The notes: generated from the sequence alone by a model not told the origin. DNA of 64,000 nucleotides from Lotus japonicus (GCF_012489685.1 NC_080046.1:746501-810500); one strand, 5' to 3'; positions 21,908 through 34,311 are shown, counted from the first letter of the stretch. Numbers and translations: made by a program.

Positions 21908-22122
21908 ATAGTTTTGTTTTATCAAACATTCTTGGATTGTTTTTGTTTAGAATCTTTGTTACTTGCTTGCTTAAATCTTTGCTGAGTGAATAAGTGCTAT
22001 TAATTGTTTGTTAGTTTATGCGAAGTTCAGTTGATCCTAAGTCATTACTATTTGATCCAGAAATTGACCGTACTTTCCATCGCAGACTTGCAAAATAGAG
22101 GAGACGCACTCAGGCTATTAAC

Positions 22123-22901
22123 ATGGCCGCTGAAGAAACACCAGCTGAGATGGAAGCAAGGCTTCGTGTTGAGATGGAAACAAGGCTTCGTGCTGAGATC
22201 ATTGCTCAAGTTGCTGCCCAGAATGAAAGAGATAGGCAACTTCGAGAAGAGCAGGAGGCTCAAAGGTCCTTGAGGGACATCACTGCACCTCGTGTGGACG
22301 ACAACTTTGAGGGGAGCATTGTTGTACCTCAAGATGCTCCTCTAGACTTCCAAATCCCACCACACTTCATCACTTTGGTCAGTCAACATCAGTTTGGTGG
22401 GAGTGCAAATGAGGATGTTCATGGACACTTGGAGCGCTTTACCAGACACTGCTCCACAATGAGAAGGAATGTCAGCATGGACACTATCAGGATAATGTTA
22501 TTTACTTTTTCTCTCAGGGATGTTGCTGAAGAATGGTTGGGAACACCACCATTGAGGAGTATTACTTCTTGGGATGATTTAACTGAGAAATTCACAGCTA
22601 AGTTCTTTCCCTCCAATCGCATAAGGAAGTTGAAGCAAGAGATCAATTCCTTCATTCAGCTGGACTCTGAGAATCTCTTGAGACATAGGAGAGGTTCAAA
22701 AGACTCTTGATGAAATGTCCAGGCCACAACATCTCCACTGCTGACCAAGTGGAGAAGTTCTATGCAGCTCTCAATAACTACACTAGAGACAAGTTGGACA
22801 CAACTACAAATGGAGCCTTTGATGCTCTAACAACCCAACCAGCACTTGACATCATAAACAAGTTGGCTGCTAGAGCTGCACATTCAAACAATGACAGGTA
22901 G
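22123..22901 (+). pseudogene. Gypsy gag, frameshifted and truncated
   Basis: The Gag coat protein of a Ty3/gypsy retrotransposon. The first frame (22123-22710, 195 residues) has a coiled, charged start with repeated EARLRVEMETRLRAE-like units, then the retrotransposon-gag region (DVHGHLERFTRHCSTM, EEWLGTPPLRSITSWDDL, KFFPSNRIRKLKQEI). Near 22680 the frame shifts, and the domain continues in a second frame (22707-22901, with STADQVEKFYAALN). After about 22910 the element stops; no protease, reverse transcriptase or integrase follows, so a deletion removed the rest. Confidence 0.82.
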
Positions 22902-22910
22902 AACCAAAAG

Positions 22911-23535
22911 GGAGTTTATGAGTTTATAGGACGAATATGGAACTCAACCATTCAAACTAAACAGTAGCTTGCCGAAATACCCTTATAAATAAGGATAAGG
23001 TTATGTGTAACAACACTCATTCAAACCATGAAATCAAAATACAAATATCTTATACTTATCTAGTTACCTTCCTTTTCGTTACTTTTAATTTGTTTATGCC
23101 ATTTATTTAAATTTATCTATTTAATTTAATCTCTTATCTTAATTTATCCCGTTGTTTACCTATAACCTTATTAGTTGTTTTGCTTATTGCCTTAGTTATT
23201 TCTTAATTATGGTTTCTCTTATATTCTCTTAATAACGATAACTAAGAGTCTTTTGCACTAGTGTTTTAGAAAATGACATTTAATAATAGAATTTATTTTT
23301 CAAGTAATCATTTATTTAAGAAGTCATTACTTTAATTTCTTAATAGACCCACACGAACTATCCTGATCACATTTTATTTGAACCACAAAAGTATAACATA
23401 TAACATGTGATCGATGACAAGGAATTAAGTGGGTTAGATGAAATGGCAATAAACATTACACACACAAACTGATCATGTATCTTTCTCTTTCTCATGTCTG
23501 TTTTATTGTTTAGTAAATATGACAAATCAAGTATA
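22911..23535. other. No supported gene
   Basis: AT-rich sequence between the broken gypsy element and the LINE. I see nothing that can be named in it. Confidence 0.4.
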
Positions 23536-23537
23536 CG

Positions 23538-25400
23538 ATGGGTAGAATGAATTTTTGTGCTAAGTGGATCTCTTGGATCATGGGATGCCTTAGATCTGCC
23601 ACTGTGTCCGTTCTGGTGAATGGGAGTCCAGGAAGGGAGTTCAAGATGGAGAAAGGGCTTCGCCAAGGGGATCCGTTAGCTCCCTTTCTGTTTCTGATTG
23701 TGGCGGAGGGGCTGAATGGTCTCTTCCTAAATGCAGTTAATGCGGGAAAATTCAAGGGTATCAAGGTAGGACTACATGGTGCCCTTGTGGTTTCTCTTCT
23801 GCAGTTTGCTGATGACACTATTTTTATGGGTGAGGCTACTATTCAGAACCTGGTGGTTTTAAAGTGTATCCTAAGGTTCTTCGAGCTTTGTTCTGGGCTG
23901 AAGGTAAACTTTCATAAGAGTAAGCTAGCATCTGTTGCACTTAATCAGGAGGTCACTCACCAGTTTGCATCCTTTCTCAATTGTAAGGTTATGACTATTC
24001 CGTTTGTTTATTTGGGCATTCCGGTGGGTGGGAGAGCTGATTGTAGAAAGACTTGGGAGCATGTTATTAAGAAACTGACAAGGAGGCTTTCATCTTGGAA
24101 GCAGAAGGTAATTTCTTTTGGGGGGCGAATCTGTCTGGTGCAGAGCGTTTTATCTGCTCTACCTCTTTTCTTCCTGTCATTTTTTAAAATCCCAGCAGGT
24201 GTTGTTAAGGCTTGCACTCGAATAATGAGGAATTTCCTTTGGGGAGGGAGTGGTGATGAGAGGAGGATTGCTTGGGTTAAATGGGCTGATATCTGTCAAC
24301 CTAAGGAGGTAGGTGGTTTGGGCATAAAAGACCTGGATTTATTCAATAGAGCTCTGCTTGGTAAGTGGATGTGGAGGTGGCATACAGAACCTAACTCCCT
24401 GTGGTGTCAGGTAATCCGTGCAAAATATGGGGATGGCTTATATGTGAAAGAATCAGCTTGGTGGAAAGATGTGCAGGAAGCTTGTTGTTTTGGGGAGGTG
24501 AATTGGTTTGAAGAAGGGGTACAAAAATCAGTCAAGTGTGGTGACCAAACAAAATTCTGGTTAGATGATTGGACTGGGCATGGAGCACTTCGTGAATCTC
24601 ACTATAGATTGTATAATCTGTCCTCTTTAAAACTTGCTTCTGTCTCTCAGTGTGGTGCATGGATGCAGAATGTGTGGCATTGGGAGCTGTCTTGGCTTAG
24701 GCCGTTGGGGGAGAGGGAACGCGGTTGGCTCCGTGAGCTGCTGGACAAGGTTAATGCTTCACCTCTTATGGAGGGTGTCCCAGATAAATGGGTTTGGACG
24801 CCAAACTCAGAAGGATGGTACACAGTTCAATCTTCATATGATTTTTTGCAGGAACCTTCTCTCGATCCTGTGGATCATGCCTACAACATTATTTGGAGTT
24901 CATTTGCACCCCCGTCCGTGAAAGCGTTTGCCTGGAGATGTTTGAGAGCTCGCATTCCTTGTCTTGATAATTTGGTGCGAAGAGGTGTGGTTCTGAACCA
25001 AGCCGCGGCTGTTTGTAAGCTTTGTCATGAGGCTGAGGAGTCTTCCTCGCATCTGTTTTTTTCTTGTCGGTTTGCAGTTGACATTTGGAACGAATGTTAT
25101 AAATGGATTGGGTATTTCACTGCTCTTCCAGGGACATTTAAACCACATTTTTTGCAGTTTTATTTTGGTTGGAATGAGACACAGCGGAAGGGTGTTCTGT
25201 CCATTTGGCTGGCAGCAGTTTGGACCATCTGGATTACTAGGAATGGAGTCATGTTCCGGGGAGAGGCTGCTGGTTTCTCATCTGCAATGGAGCTGGTTAG
25301 ATGGCGGTCGTGGATGTGGAATAAATCAAATTGGAAAGGCTTTACTTATTCACTTTTTGAATGGGTTTCCAACCCACTTGTTTGTGTGCAGTCTGTGTAA
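23538..25400 (+). CDS. LINE reverse transcriptase, C-terminal part
   Basis: An open frame of 620 residues from the ORF2 protein of an L1-type plant LINE, which copies its own RNA at a nicked target. The first ATG is internal to the domain: the endonuclease and the first part of reverse transcriptase are missing, so the copy is 5'-truncated. Visible parts are SVLVNGSPGREF and GLRQGDPLAPFLFLIVAEGL (residues 24-60), the catalytic FADD at 90-93, the thumb region with NFLWGG, and the C-terminal zinc-binding region (CKLC..H..C, about residues 506-525). The frame is unbroken, so the copy may be fairly young, but without its 5' half it cannot move by itself. Nearby LINE fragments at 7629, 10417, 10702 and 14357 share its tail. 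Confidence 0.88.
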   Translation: MGRMNFCAKWISWIMGCLRSATVSVLVNGSPGREFKMEKGLRQGDPLAPFLFLIVAEGLNGLFLNAVNAGKFKGIKVGLHGALVVSLLQFADDTIFMGEATIQNLVVLKCILRFFELCSGLKVNFHKSKLASVALNQEVTHQFASFLNCKVMTIPFVYLGIPVGGRADCRKTWEHVIKKLTRRLSSWKQKVISFGGRICLVQSVLSALPLFFLSFFKIPAGVVKACTRIMRNFLWGGSGDERRIAWVKWADICQPKEVGGLGIKDLDLFNRALLGKWMWRWHTEPNSLWCQVIRAKYGDGLYVKESAWWKDVQEACCFGEVNWFEEGVQKSVKCGDQTKFWLDDWTGHGALRESHYRLYNLSSLKLASVSQCGAWMQNVWHWELSWLRPLGERERGWLRELLDKVNASPLMEGVPDKWVWTPNSEGWYTVQSSYDFLQEPSLDPVDHAYNIIWSSFAPPSVKAFAWRCLRARIPCLDNLVRRGVVLNQAAAVCKLCHEAEESSSHLFFSCRFAVDIWNECYKWIGYFTALPGTFKPHFLQFYFGWNETQRKGVLSIWLAAVWTIWITRNGVMFRGEAAGFSSAMELVRWRSWMWNKSNWKGFTYSLFEWVSNPLVCVQSV

Positions 25401-25627
25401 TGCTCTGTTGTTGCAGGCTCTCGGTTTTGTCCTTTGAGCAGCTCGTGGGTGTGGTTGTTTTGTCTGGTGATGTGTAATATTGCACACAGGGGTTGGTGTT
25501 TAGTTTTTATTTTGGTGTTTTATTTAGCTTAGCCTGTTTTGTTTTGTTTGCTTTTTTCTCTTGTGTTGGGTTGAAGTACCCCTTGTTCTTCTTGATCAAT
25601 ACAATTTTGGCTTATCAAAAAAAAAAT
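25401..25627 (+). other. LINE 3' UTR and A-tail
   Basis: It carries ttgggttgaagtacccctt, then an A-run at 25618-25627. The same tail recurs in other LINE pieces of the window. A possible short target duplication (tatacg at 23532 and after the A-run) is too short to rely on. Confidence 0.75.
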
Positions 25628-25819
25628 ATACGTATTCGGTTTGATAAACAGATTGATAACTTTCCACACGCAATATAATAATAAATGCAGTTGACGTAGA
25701 TCCCATATATAAAAAATCATATTTCTAATGCATGTTTAGTAAAATTAGACACGCAAATTAGATAGAGATACATATAACAGCTAATTATAATCATATATTG
25801 AGGCTCAAAATGAAGCATG

Positions 25820-27516
25820 ACGTTAAAGATAAATAGGCATAATATCCTAATCAGTGAGATGTTTCATAAGAATTGTACTTGGACTTGGTTCCTCGTCCTT
25901 CCACTACTAATGTTGTTGGAAGTAAATGAGTTTTTCGCACTAAATTCCATAGTAACGGCACTGTTGAGTGATTAAAAGCGCGTTTGGTGGCTCAGGGTTT
26001 CACGCAGATTCCAAGGTTTGATTACTCTCTTACTTTCAGTCCTGTTGTCAAAGCTACTAATGTACGCCTTATTTTATCTCTTGTCGTGCTTGGTTTCAGC
26101 GCTTGAGCTCTTTTCTCCCGCGTTATGGTTTTTCGTGTAGTCGGGCTGATCCATCCCTGTTCTTTTTCTACAAATGACATATTACTCTTTATCTTCTTGA
26201 GTATGTGGATGACATCATTCTTACTGGTAGGACTGTTCATGGTTCGGTTCTTTGCTTGAACCGAACCGAACCGAACCTGAACCAAAATTTTGGTTCGAGA
26301 GAACCGAACCGAACTGATATAGTATGGTTCGAACCGAACCGAACCGGTAACTAGTTTGGTAAAATATGCATATTTATAGATGGTTTGAACCGAACCGAAC
26401 CGATATACTATGGTTCGAACCGAACCGAACCTGAATTGGTAGTTGATATTTTGGTTCGGTTACCGAACCGATTTTTCAATTTAGGTTCGAGTTCGGTTCG
26501 GTTCTTAAACGATTCGGTTTTCGGTTCGGTTCTTGGTTAGCTTCGGTTCTCAGAGAACCATGAACAGTCCTACTTACTGGCAATGATCCCTCTCTTCTGA
26601 CTCAGCTTATTGCTCGTCTTAAAGCTGAGTTCGCCATTAAATATTTGGGTAAGGTTGGCTACTTCCTTGGTCTTGAGATCACTTATACTACTGATGGTTT
26701 GTTCTTGGGGCAGGCAAAAATATGCACATGATTTGCTTTCTCGTGCTCTGATGCTTGAGGCCAATCATGTTTCGACGCCCCTAGCTGTTGGTTCTAATCT
26801 TGTCAGTTCCAGTGAGGCTTACTCCGATCCTACGCATTATAGCTCTTTGGTTGGGGCCTTGCAGTACTTGACTATTACACGCCCTGACTTGTCATATGCT
26901 GTTAATACCGTTAGTTAGTTCCTTCCGACTCCGACCGTGGATCATTTTTAGGCTGTCAAACAGATTCTTCGTATGATTGTGGCACACAACACTTCGGTCT
27001 TACGTTTCGTCGTACCTCTTCCCTCTCTGTCCTTGGTTATAGTGATGCTGATTGGGCTCCCTGCACGGACACTCACCGCTATACTTATGGCTACGCTATT
27101 TTTCTTGGTGATAATTTCTTGTCTTGGAGTGCCAAGAAACAGCCTATTGTTGCTCGCTCTAGTTGTGAATCTGAGTACCGAGCCATGACTAATACTGTTT
27201 ATGAGCTAGTTTGGTTGCTTAATCTTCTTCATGAGTTTCGTGTTCGGTTATCAGCGACTCCTCTTCTTCTTAGTGACAACCAGAGTGCCTTGTTTATGGC
27301 TCAAAATTATGTTGCTCATAAGCATGCCAAACACATTGACTTGGATTGTCACTTCGTTCGTGAGCTAGTTTCCTCTGGTCGATTAGTTGTTCGCCATGTG
27401 CCCACTTCTCTCCAGCTTGCTGATATTTTCACTAAGGCATTGCCTCGTCCGTTATTTGACCTTTTTAGATCCAAGCTTCGAGTTGGTCTTAATCCAACGC
27501 TAAGCTTGACAGGGGG
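25820..27516 (+). pseudogene. Copia polyprotein remnant (RT and RNase H)
   Basis: An internally deleted Ty1/copia element. An LTR-like piece at 25820-25870 (aaagataaataggcataata) is joined to the reverse transcriptase region: VVGSKWVF-like near 25912, [12 protein letters not shown] at 26038, then YVDDIILTG at 26200-26226. There a hAT MITE interrupts the frame. RT resumes (KYLGKVGYFLGLEI), followed by the RNase H region (SWSAKKQPIVARSSCESEYR, ADIFTKALP) in the 27119-27532 frame. Stops and frame changes show that it is dead. The start of the 3' LTR (TGTTAGAG, 27517) directly follows the polypurine tract acaggggg. Confidence 0.85.
26228..26572. mobile_element. hAT MITE inside copia RT
   Basis: A 345-base element with ends TAGGACTGTTCATGGTTC and GAACCATGAACAGTCCTA, perfect inverted copies. 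It is flanked by an exact 8-base duplication, cttactgg (26220-26227 and 26573-26580). The interior is an array of gaaccgaaccgaacc-type repeats in both orientations. It sits just after the copia catalytic YVDD motif. Confidence 0.95.
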
Positions 27517-27668
27517 TGTTAGAGATAAATAAGCATAATATCCTACGAGATATTTATTTATTTATTAACTTATTTTGTAATATGTCTCATAATATTTTTA
27601 GCATAATCTGTACTTTTATTATTATAAATAACATTGTCTACCTCAAACACAATTTGTGGTGAGAGAAT
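27517..27668 (+). repeat. Copia 3' LTR (start certain, end unclear)
   Basis: It begins TGTTAGAGATAAATAAGC after the polypurine tract. Its right end is not clear; a tandem duplication follows at 27669. Confidence 0.6.
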
Positions 27669-27758
27669 CCAATATTACCCATTATCTACATCCATTGCAT
27701 GTGTAAAATTGAGCCAATATTACCCATGATCTACATCCATTGCATGTGTAAAATTGAG
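27669..27758. repeat. 45-base tandem duplication
   Basis: Two head-to-tail 45-base units beginning ccaatattaccca (27669-27713 and 27714-27758), with one difference. Confidence 0.9.
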
Positions 27759-28495
27759 CTAGTGCTGAGTTTTTCCTTATGTGTTAAAAGTGGGTGGCTC
27801 CTTATACTTCCCAAATTCCTCTGCTACATTAGACTGTATTATTATATAGACACAGAATATCGCCTACTTTTTAGTGTATTCTGAGTATGATCCCTTTCCT
27901 TATAAGGAGATAGCTAAAATTTGACTCAATGGCTATCATTTTATTGTGTAATCTGTGTATAATATTCTTCTTTTTACACGATGATTGGTTAAATTTCTAT
28001 TTGCCAGCTTCTTCCACCATATAGTTAACGTGAGAATCCTGAAATGCACCTCTATTAATTTAATGGTGTAACTAACCAATTATCTCATAATAAAATTGAA
28101 ATATTATACGAACAGCAATATGTTAGAATCCTTGTTAGTCAAGAGATGCTAAATAAGTCACAAAATGCACGGTGAATGGACTTTGGAATATTGTTGTCAA
28201 ATTAAAAGAAATTTTTGGAAAATAATTCATTGGGACAAACCATCCTCTTCCACTAAGAGAGATATGAATGACAAATAAAGAAGTATGAGATATAATAAAG
28301 GATATAATAGAAAAATAATTGAAAATAATAAAATAAAATAGGTAGAATGATGGAAGAGATCACCACTTTATACGTTTGGTAACACTAGTTTATGCAACAA
28401 GCGGAAAGTGTTGTCTAAAATGCATCAGAAATTAATTCGTATATGGTGCCATAAACAGTTCATTTTATGCAACATAACTTTTCACAACTATTAGA
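27759..28495. other. No supported feature
   Basis: AT-rich spacer without a convincing open frame or repeat. Confidence 0.4.
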
Positions 28496-28497
28496 AT

Positions 28498-29220
28498 TTT
28501 TTTTCGAAAGATGAAGAGATATATATTGATAATAATAACCTTGAGACCAACCTTCTCAAGTAGGTGCTTACATATTCAGCCAAAAACAGCAAAGGAAAAG
28601 CTGCACAGCAACAACAGCAAATGATGGATCAGATAGAGCCCAAACCCAAACCAAAAAACACAGATAAAAGGGATAGTCTATCACAACTAGTTTTGGCTAG
28701 GTGGTCAGCTATGTAATTAGCCTCTCTATAGATATGGACAATGTCAGTACAATCAATATCACTAGCTAATATGTCAATTAGATTCAGCTCACTTCTTAGT
28801 TTCCAAGGTCTATTAGCTTTATTGTTGACCCACCCTACCGCAAGAGAGGAATCAAATTCTATCAAAAGATGATTGAGAGAATGTTGCTTGTTGAACTGGA
28901 GAGCCTTCAAGATTGCGATGACCTCCGCTTCACACGCCCAACTGTTTCCCAGAGCTTCAGAGAATACTCCCACAAATTCCCTATTCAGCAGACCGAACAG
29001 ATTTCCGCATAGCACTGAGTGAAGTTATAAGCTGAGAAAAGACAATCTTTCCACCAATTGCGAATTCTTATAGAAATACGGGAAAGATGCATGTACCAAA
29101 TAGAATCAAAAGACATTGTGTGATTGTTAAAAAGAACTTGATTTCTCTCTAGCCATATGGACCAGAAAATGGAGAAAGGAATTACCTTCCATAGAACTCA
29201 ATCAGATTTCTTTCTTAACT
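28498..29220 (-). pseudogene. LINE C-terminal fragment with RNase H
   Basis: Antisense LINE remnant; the T-run at 28498-28506 is its A-tail. The frame at 28629-29015 (128 residues) has an RNase H-like fold of the RVT_3 type: EAEVIAILKALQF, LLIEFDSSLAVGWVN, and VHIYREANYIADHLAK with the final Asp and His. Upstream it runs into stops. Some plant LINEs carry this domain after the zinc-binding region. The LINE at 23538 lacks it, so this is a different family. Confidence 0.75.
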
Positions 29221-29896
29221 CTAGTCATTCAAGCATTAGGTAGGCCTAACTAAACCCAAAAATTAGCTCAGGAGTTGAGGTTTGCACTTCCCTTATAAAT
29301 GCTATCTATGCTCTATTTTTAGTCAATGTGGGACTTCTAACAACAACACTAAATAAGTGTTCTTTAATTTATAACACATATCAGTTCTAACGTGAAAATT
29401 ATTGCTTATTCTATACAATAGGTTACATTTTTTTAGTGCTGCCATAGAGTACGAAAAGCTGTTGAAAAAAAAAAAAGAGATAACGCTAAAACATAAAACC
29501 ATAAAAAAAATGTTGTGTAAAGTTTAGAAAACATTATTTTTATGTTTATAACTACACGTTTAAACGGTTGCATAAAGTAAAATATGTTGCAGAGACGATT
29601 GAAAAATATATCAAAGTTTTTTACATTAAGAAGACATTTGAATCGTGGCTGAATCCATTATACAAACAGCGCATATATAGTTGTTATGTCATTCATTAAT
29701 ATTATAAGTACTTAGGCATTCCCTATCCTTAGAATAGGCCAATATCATTTTCCCTATCTTCCCCCTACTACGAGCAAATTAAAGGTCTTATGTTCAACTT
29801 AGTATAGGTTAGCCTTCATGGATTCTATTTATCAAAAAAAAAAGCCTTCATGGATTCTAACGCATCAATTAATGTACTTGGTCAGATTTATATATA

Positions 29897-31503
29897 TCTA
29901 TATATATATATGTAAAGCACACTTGAGTTTTTGCATTAAATACATAAGCAAAACTCAAGTGTGTATTAAAAGCAACCAAAAAATACAAAACTTTGTAATA
30001 AATATATTAAACAATAATAAAACTAAAATTAAAATAATATATATTGTGAAAAACTATTCAACTACTACCATTAAATAAAAACATTCATAAACTTAAATTT
30101 TCCTTGAATTTTGTATTTTACAAATATTAAAAATTAAATTAAATAAGAAAATAATATTTATTAGCAAATAATTTACATAAAATAATTTTAAAATTCAAAA
30201 AATTCTATCTATATATATATGTAAAGGAGACTTGAGTTTTTTCCATTAAATACATCAAACAATTCCTACCTCTACATTAAAATACATTAAAAATAAAGAA
30301 TTTCATTTGCAATAAATATATTAAATAATAAAATTAAAACTGAATAAATTGTAATGTCAACAACTATTCAACTACCAACATTAAATAATATATTTATAAA
30401 GTTATTTATCTTCATTTTTATAATTATTTATATATTAATTATAAAATTTCCTATATATTTAGGTAAAAGCTAAATATAATATGATAAAAAATTTAAACAT
30501 ATGTAGTTAAAATATTAATTATTGACCTCAACTTGAGAAAAAAATTAAATTTATATAAAATAAATATATGAAATATCAGAAATAGTCAATGATTAAATAC
30601 TCTTCGTACATATATACTTATAATTTTTTTTAATAGTTACATGTGTTGTTTAATATAGATTATTATAATGTTGTTTTGTGTTATTTTATAAAATAATTTT
30701 ACAAACATAAAAAATTAATATATTATAATTATTTAAGTCTTTTAGAATATCTTTTTATATACATTAAAAAGTGTATAGAGTATACACAAGATGATATTTA
30801 GAATAAAATTTTATTAAACAATATTTTTATATGGAAACATTATTTATAATTAAAATTAATTAATTTTATTAATAAAAAATTACTAGCAAATAGTTTTAAA
30901 ATTAAAAAATGCCGCAATAATTTATAAAAATATTTTTAAAATTAACATTATTAAGTATGACGTGGATGTCAAAAAAGTATGACGTGTGTGTATTTTTTTC
31001 AGAAATTTATTCAATTATAAATTTTAATCTATTATATATTAGTAAAAAAGATCAACTTAAAGAAGTATAACAGAGAAAAATAATTAAGGATAAAATTAAA
31101 AATTAATTATTTTACTAAATAATATTTTAAAATATTAAAATTATAATTTATTGTAATTATTAAAGTTAAAGTTAATTAATTGTTGATAAAAAGTATAAGA
31201 AAATGTTGATATAATTTATTTGGTGAGATTAAAACTTATTAATTGAAAATATTTGAAATGCACTTTATAATTTATTTTATTTTTAAATTTTTAAAATTAT
31301 TATAATGTTAATTATTAAATTTGAATAGTATTAATTATTTAAAGAAAACTCTAATACTCATAATGAAATGTTTTAACACAATTATTTTTATTTTATTATA
31401 ATTTATAAGTAAAAATGTTTATTTTTTTTAAACTATAATAAATTTTATATTATGTTGATAAAATTGTAAAAACACCCGTGCAACGCACGGGTTTTATATC
31501 TAG
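29897..31503 (+). mobile_element. Helitron-like element (best end)
   Basis: The 5' end TCTATATATATATATGTAAAG follows an A. The 3' end has a perfect hairpin, acccgtgcaacgcacgggt (31474-31492), then eight bases later CTAG (31500-31503) followed by T. A TC start, a hairpin near the end, a CTRR end and insertion between A and T are the marks of Helitrons. It is very AT-rich, has no Rep/helicase and is non-autonomous. A second start-like copy lies inside at 30208. Confidence 0.7.
30208..30300 (+). mobile_element. Second Helitron 5' end
   Basis: tctatatatatatgtaaagg followed by agacttgagttttttccatt closely repeats the start at 29897. It may be the start of a nested element or a duplicated end. Which 3' end belongs to it cannot be decided by eye. 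Confidence 0.5.
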
Positions 31504-31838
31504 TATATATGTAAAGCACACTTGTATTTTTTTTTCATGCAATTAATGTATTAAACCATAAAAGCTCACATACCTTCATATTAAATACATTAAAAAATTA
31601 ATCAATTAAAAACTGAAAAAAATTTATTATAAAAAACTATTCAACTACTTATATTAAACAACAACATTCATAGACTTAAAATTGACTTGAGCTTTGCATT
31701 TGACAAATTTAAAAAATCAAAATAAAAAACAAAATAATATTTATTAATAAATAATTTAGATAAAATACTTTTAAAATAAAAAGTTTTCTCTCAATATATA
31801 TCTATCTATATTGTACTTGGGGCTCTTATTTCCCAAAG

Positions 31839-31874
<36 letters not shown>

Positions 31875-33049
31875 GTTTTTCCATAAAAAATATCTATCTT
31901 CTATATTCATATGTAAAGCACACTTGAAAAAATAGCATTAAACAAATAAAAAAATAGTAAGTTTCTTTTGAATTAAAAATATTAAATAAAAAAATTGAAA
32001 ACTAAAATAAAAACTAATCCACTTTATTATTCATTATATTAATTATTAAATATTGTTAAACTTTTCAATTTCACATATCTAAAAGTAAATATTAAAATTT
32101 AAAAAATTTCAATTTATCTTATTTAAAATGAAATATTTAAATTTTAATTATTCATTACAAATTGAGGTGAATTTTTAAAAAAATAATAATAATTGAAATT
32201 GACTACCTTTACATTAATGACAATAATAGATTGTTCATAATAATTAGTTTATATTCTTTACTAATTGTTGATAATAATTATAAATCTTATATTTATTAAT
32301 CATAAGTTGATAAATTTAAAACAAAAATAACAAATAAAATTTATTACTATTTTTTACTTATAAAAAAATATTTATTGATAAATAATGTCGAAGAAATAGA
32401 TGAAAATTAAAAAAAAATGTCTCTATAAGATATAATTATTACTATATCGAATGTATATATTATTTAAAAAAAATCTTTAAATACAATTTTTGATCTATTA
32501 TATAGAAGTAAAAATAACTTGAGGAAGCATGACAGAGAAAAATAATGACAACAAAAGTTGAATAAACTTAAATTTACTAAATAATATTTTACGATACTAA
32601 AATTATAACTTATTATAATTTTTAAGTTAAAATTATTTCATTGTTGATAAAAGTGTATAAAAAAATATGTTATTATAAATTATATTAAAACCATATTACT
32701 TGATTTGAAATATTTCAAATTCACTTAAGGATTTTTCAAATTATTAAATTCGTTTTTAAAGATTAGTTATGATTGAAAAATAGAATAAAACCTGGGGACA
32801 ATATTTCCCCTAATTGAGTATCAATGATTACAACCAGATATATATGATGAATCGGCCCATCTGCAATTGAAACCACAATAATAAACCTAAAAATACAGAA
32901 CCCAAATCAATAGAATAGGTTAAAACCAAAGTTTTTAAAATTAATTCAATGCTAATACAAAAGAAATTTAATTACACTATAATAATTTTTATATAATATC
33001 AAAAAAATAGTGTAAATAAACCCATGCAACGCACGAGTATTACTTTTAG
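31504..33049 (+). mobile_element. Helitron-like element, middle of nest
   Basis: Directly after the CTAG at 31503 comes tatatatgtaaagcacacttg, a Helitron start lacking its first bases. This is what is expected if the previous element inserted between A and T of this one's own start. The 3' end is a decayed hairpin, acccatgcaacgcacgagt (33020-33038), and tttTAGT. Further start-like copies lie at 31912. A (TA)n run sits at 31842-31871. Confidence 0.55.
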
Positions 33050-33707
33050 TATATATATAAAGCACACTTGTGTTTTTTTAAACATTAAATGTGTATATGT
33101 ATAAGAGACTTCATCATTGTATTAAATACAAAGATTGAATTAAATTTATAATCTACATTAGTTTTTTTTTACAAGCATGATAATCCACATTAGTAAGTTG
33201 GCATATGAGGGAGTAAGGATTAAGAAACTGACAGAAATGAAAAGTCCCCAATAATGATTAAATAAATAAATAGATGAATATGTATAATCAACATACAATG
33301 AATAATGTACTCCTAGAATGTATTTGTATTTTCTGATGTATTTTCATTTTTCTTTTAATGAAAGGTCAATGAAATGAACTCGCAAAAAATTATATTACAT
33401 GCATATCCATGGAGATGTAACCGACTAAAAAAAAATTTAAGTATCAGTTATTAGAAAATAATGAGATTATAATCTGAAATCGTGTGACATACCATAACTC
33501 TAAAAACTTAATAAAATTACAATGTTTAAAGCCATTAACTAATTAAAAAACAAAATTATAAGAAAATAGGGAAGGAAATAGTGACTCTTATTCTATTTAA
33601 TATATTTATTATATTTATAAAAAATTATAATTTATAAAGATCATACAATCAAAAAATACAATTAAAAACAAATATGTGCATTTGAGTTTATATGTAAAGG
33701 AGACTTG

Positions 33708-33821
33708 GTCCCCGTATGATAACTCAAGTGATAAGAGCTGGGGACATATGGGTTGGATAGAGGGAGTTTCAGGAATTGATTCCTGGCGAGTGCAATTTAT
33801 CTTTTCGATGTACCAAAAAAA
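33708..33821 (+). mobile_element. tRNA-derived SINE with target duplication
   Basis: Its head, gataactcaagtgataagagc, and a B-box-like gaattgattcctggcg are tRNA-derived. The tail reads ttttcgatgtacc and A-run. It is flanked by 16-base duplications, atgtaaaggagacttg (33692-33707) and atgtgagggagacttg (33822-33837), matching at 14 of 16 positions. The target is a copy of the Helitron start. Confidence 0.82.
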
Positions 33822-33997
33822 ATGTGAGGGAGACTTGAGTTTTATATTAAATACATTAAACTATAAAACAATAAATATTTATTTGCATTTGACAAATATT
33901 AAATATTTATTTAAAATTATTTAAGTTTTGCATTTTACAAATATTAAAAATTAAAATTATTTTAAAATTGAAAAATGCTGCTACAAGGTATTTAATA

Positions 33998-34311
33998 CTC
34001 CCTCCGGTCCTTTTTATAAGAAAAACTTGGACAAAATCACACAAACCAAGGAAACTAATATTTTTTATAAAATTAACTACTATGCTTAATTCCAATGATG
34101 TTTTTTTCTTTTTACAAGAACAATCATGCTAATTACCATAAATGTTGATCATACCTATTGGGTGCTTGCAATTTCCCTCCATATTTTTGTATTGGGAATA
34201 AGTCCCTTTGCATTGGTATTGATTATTTGACTTAATTTTATAAGAGTGTTTCTTATAAAAAGGACCAAGAAAAATCTCCAAAGTGTTTCTTATAAAAAGG
34301 ACCGGAGGGAG
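33998..34311. mobile_element. Stowaway MITE, well preserved
   Basis: Perfect inverted ends of at least 26 bases, starting ctccctccggtcctttttat and ending in its complement, with TA on both sides. Confidence 0.93.
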
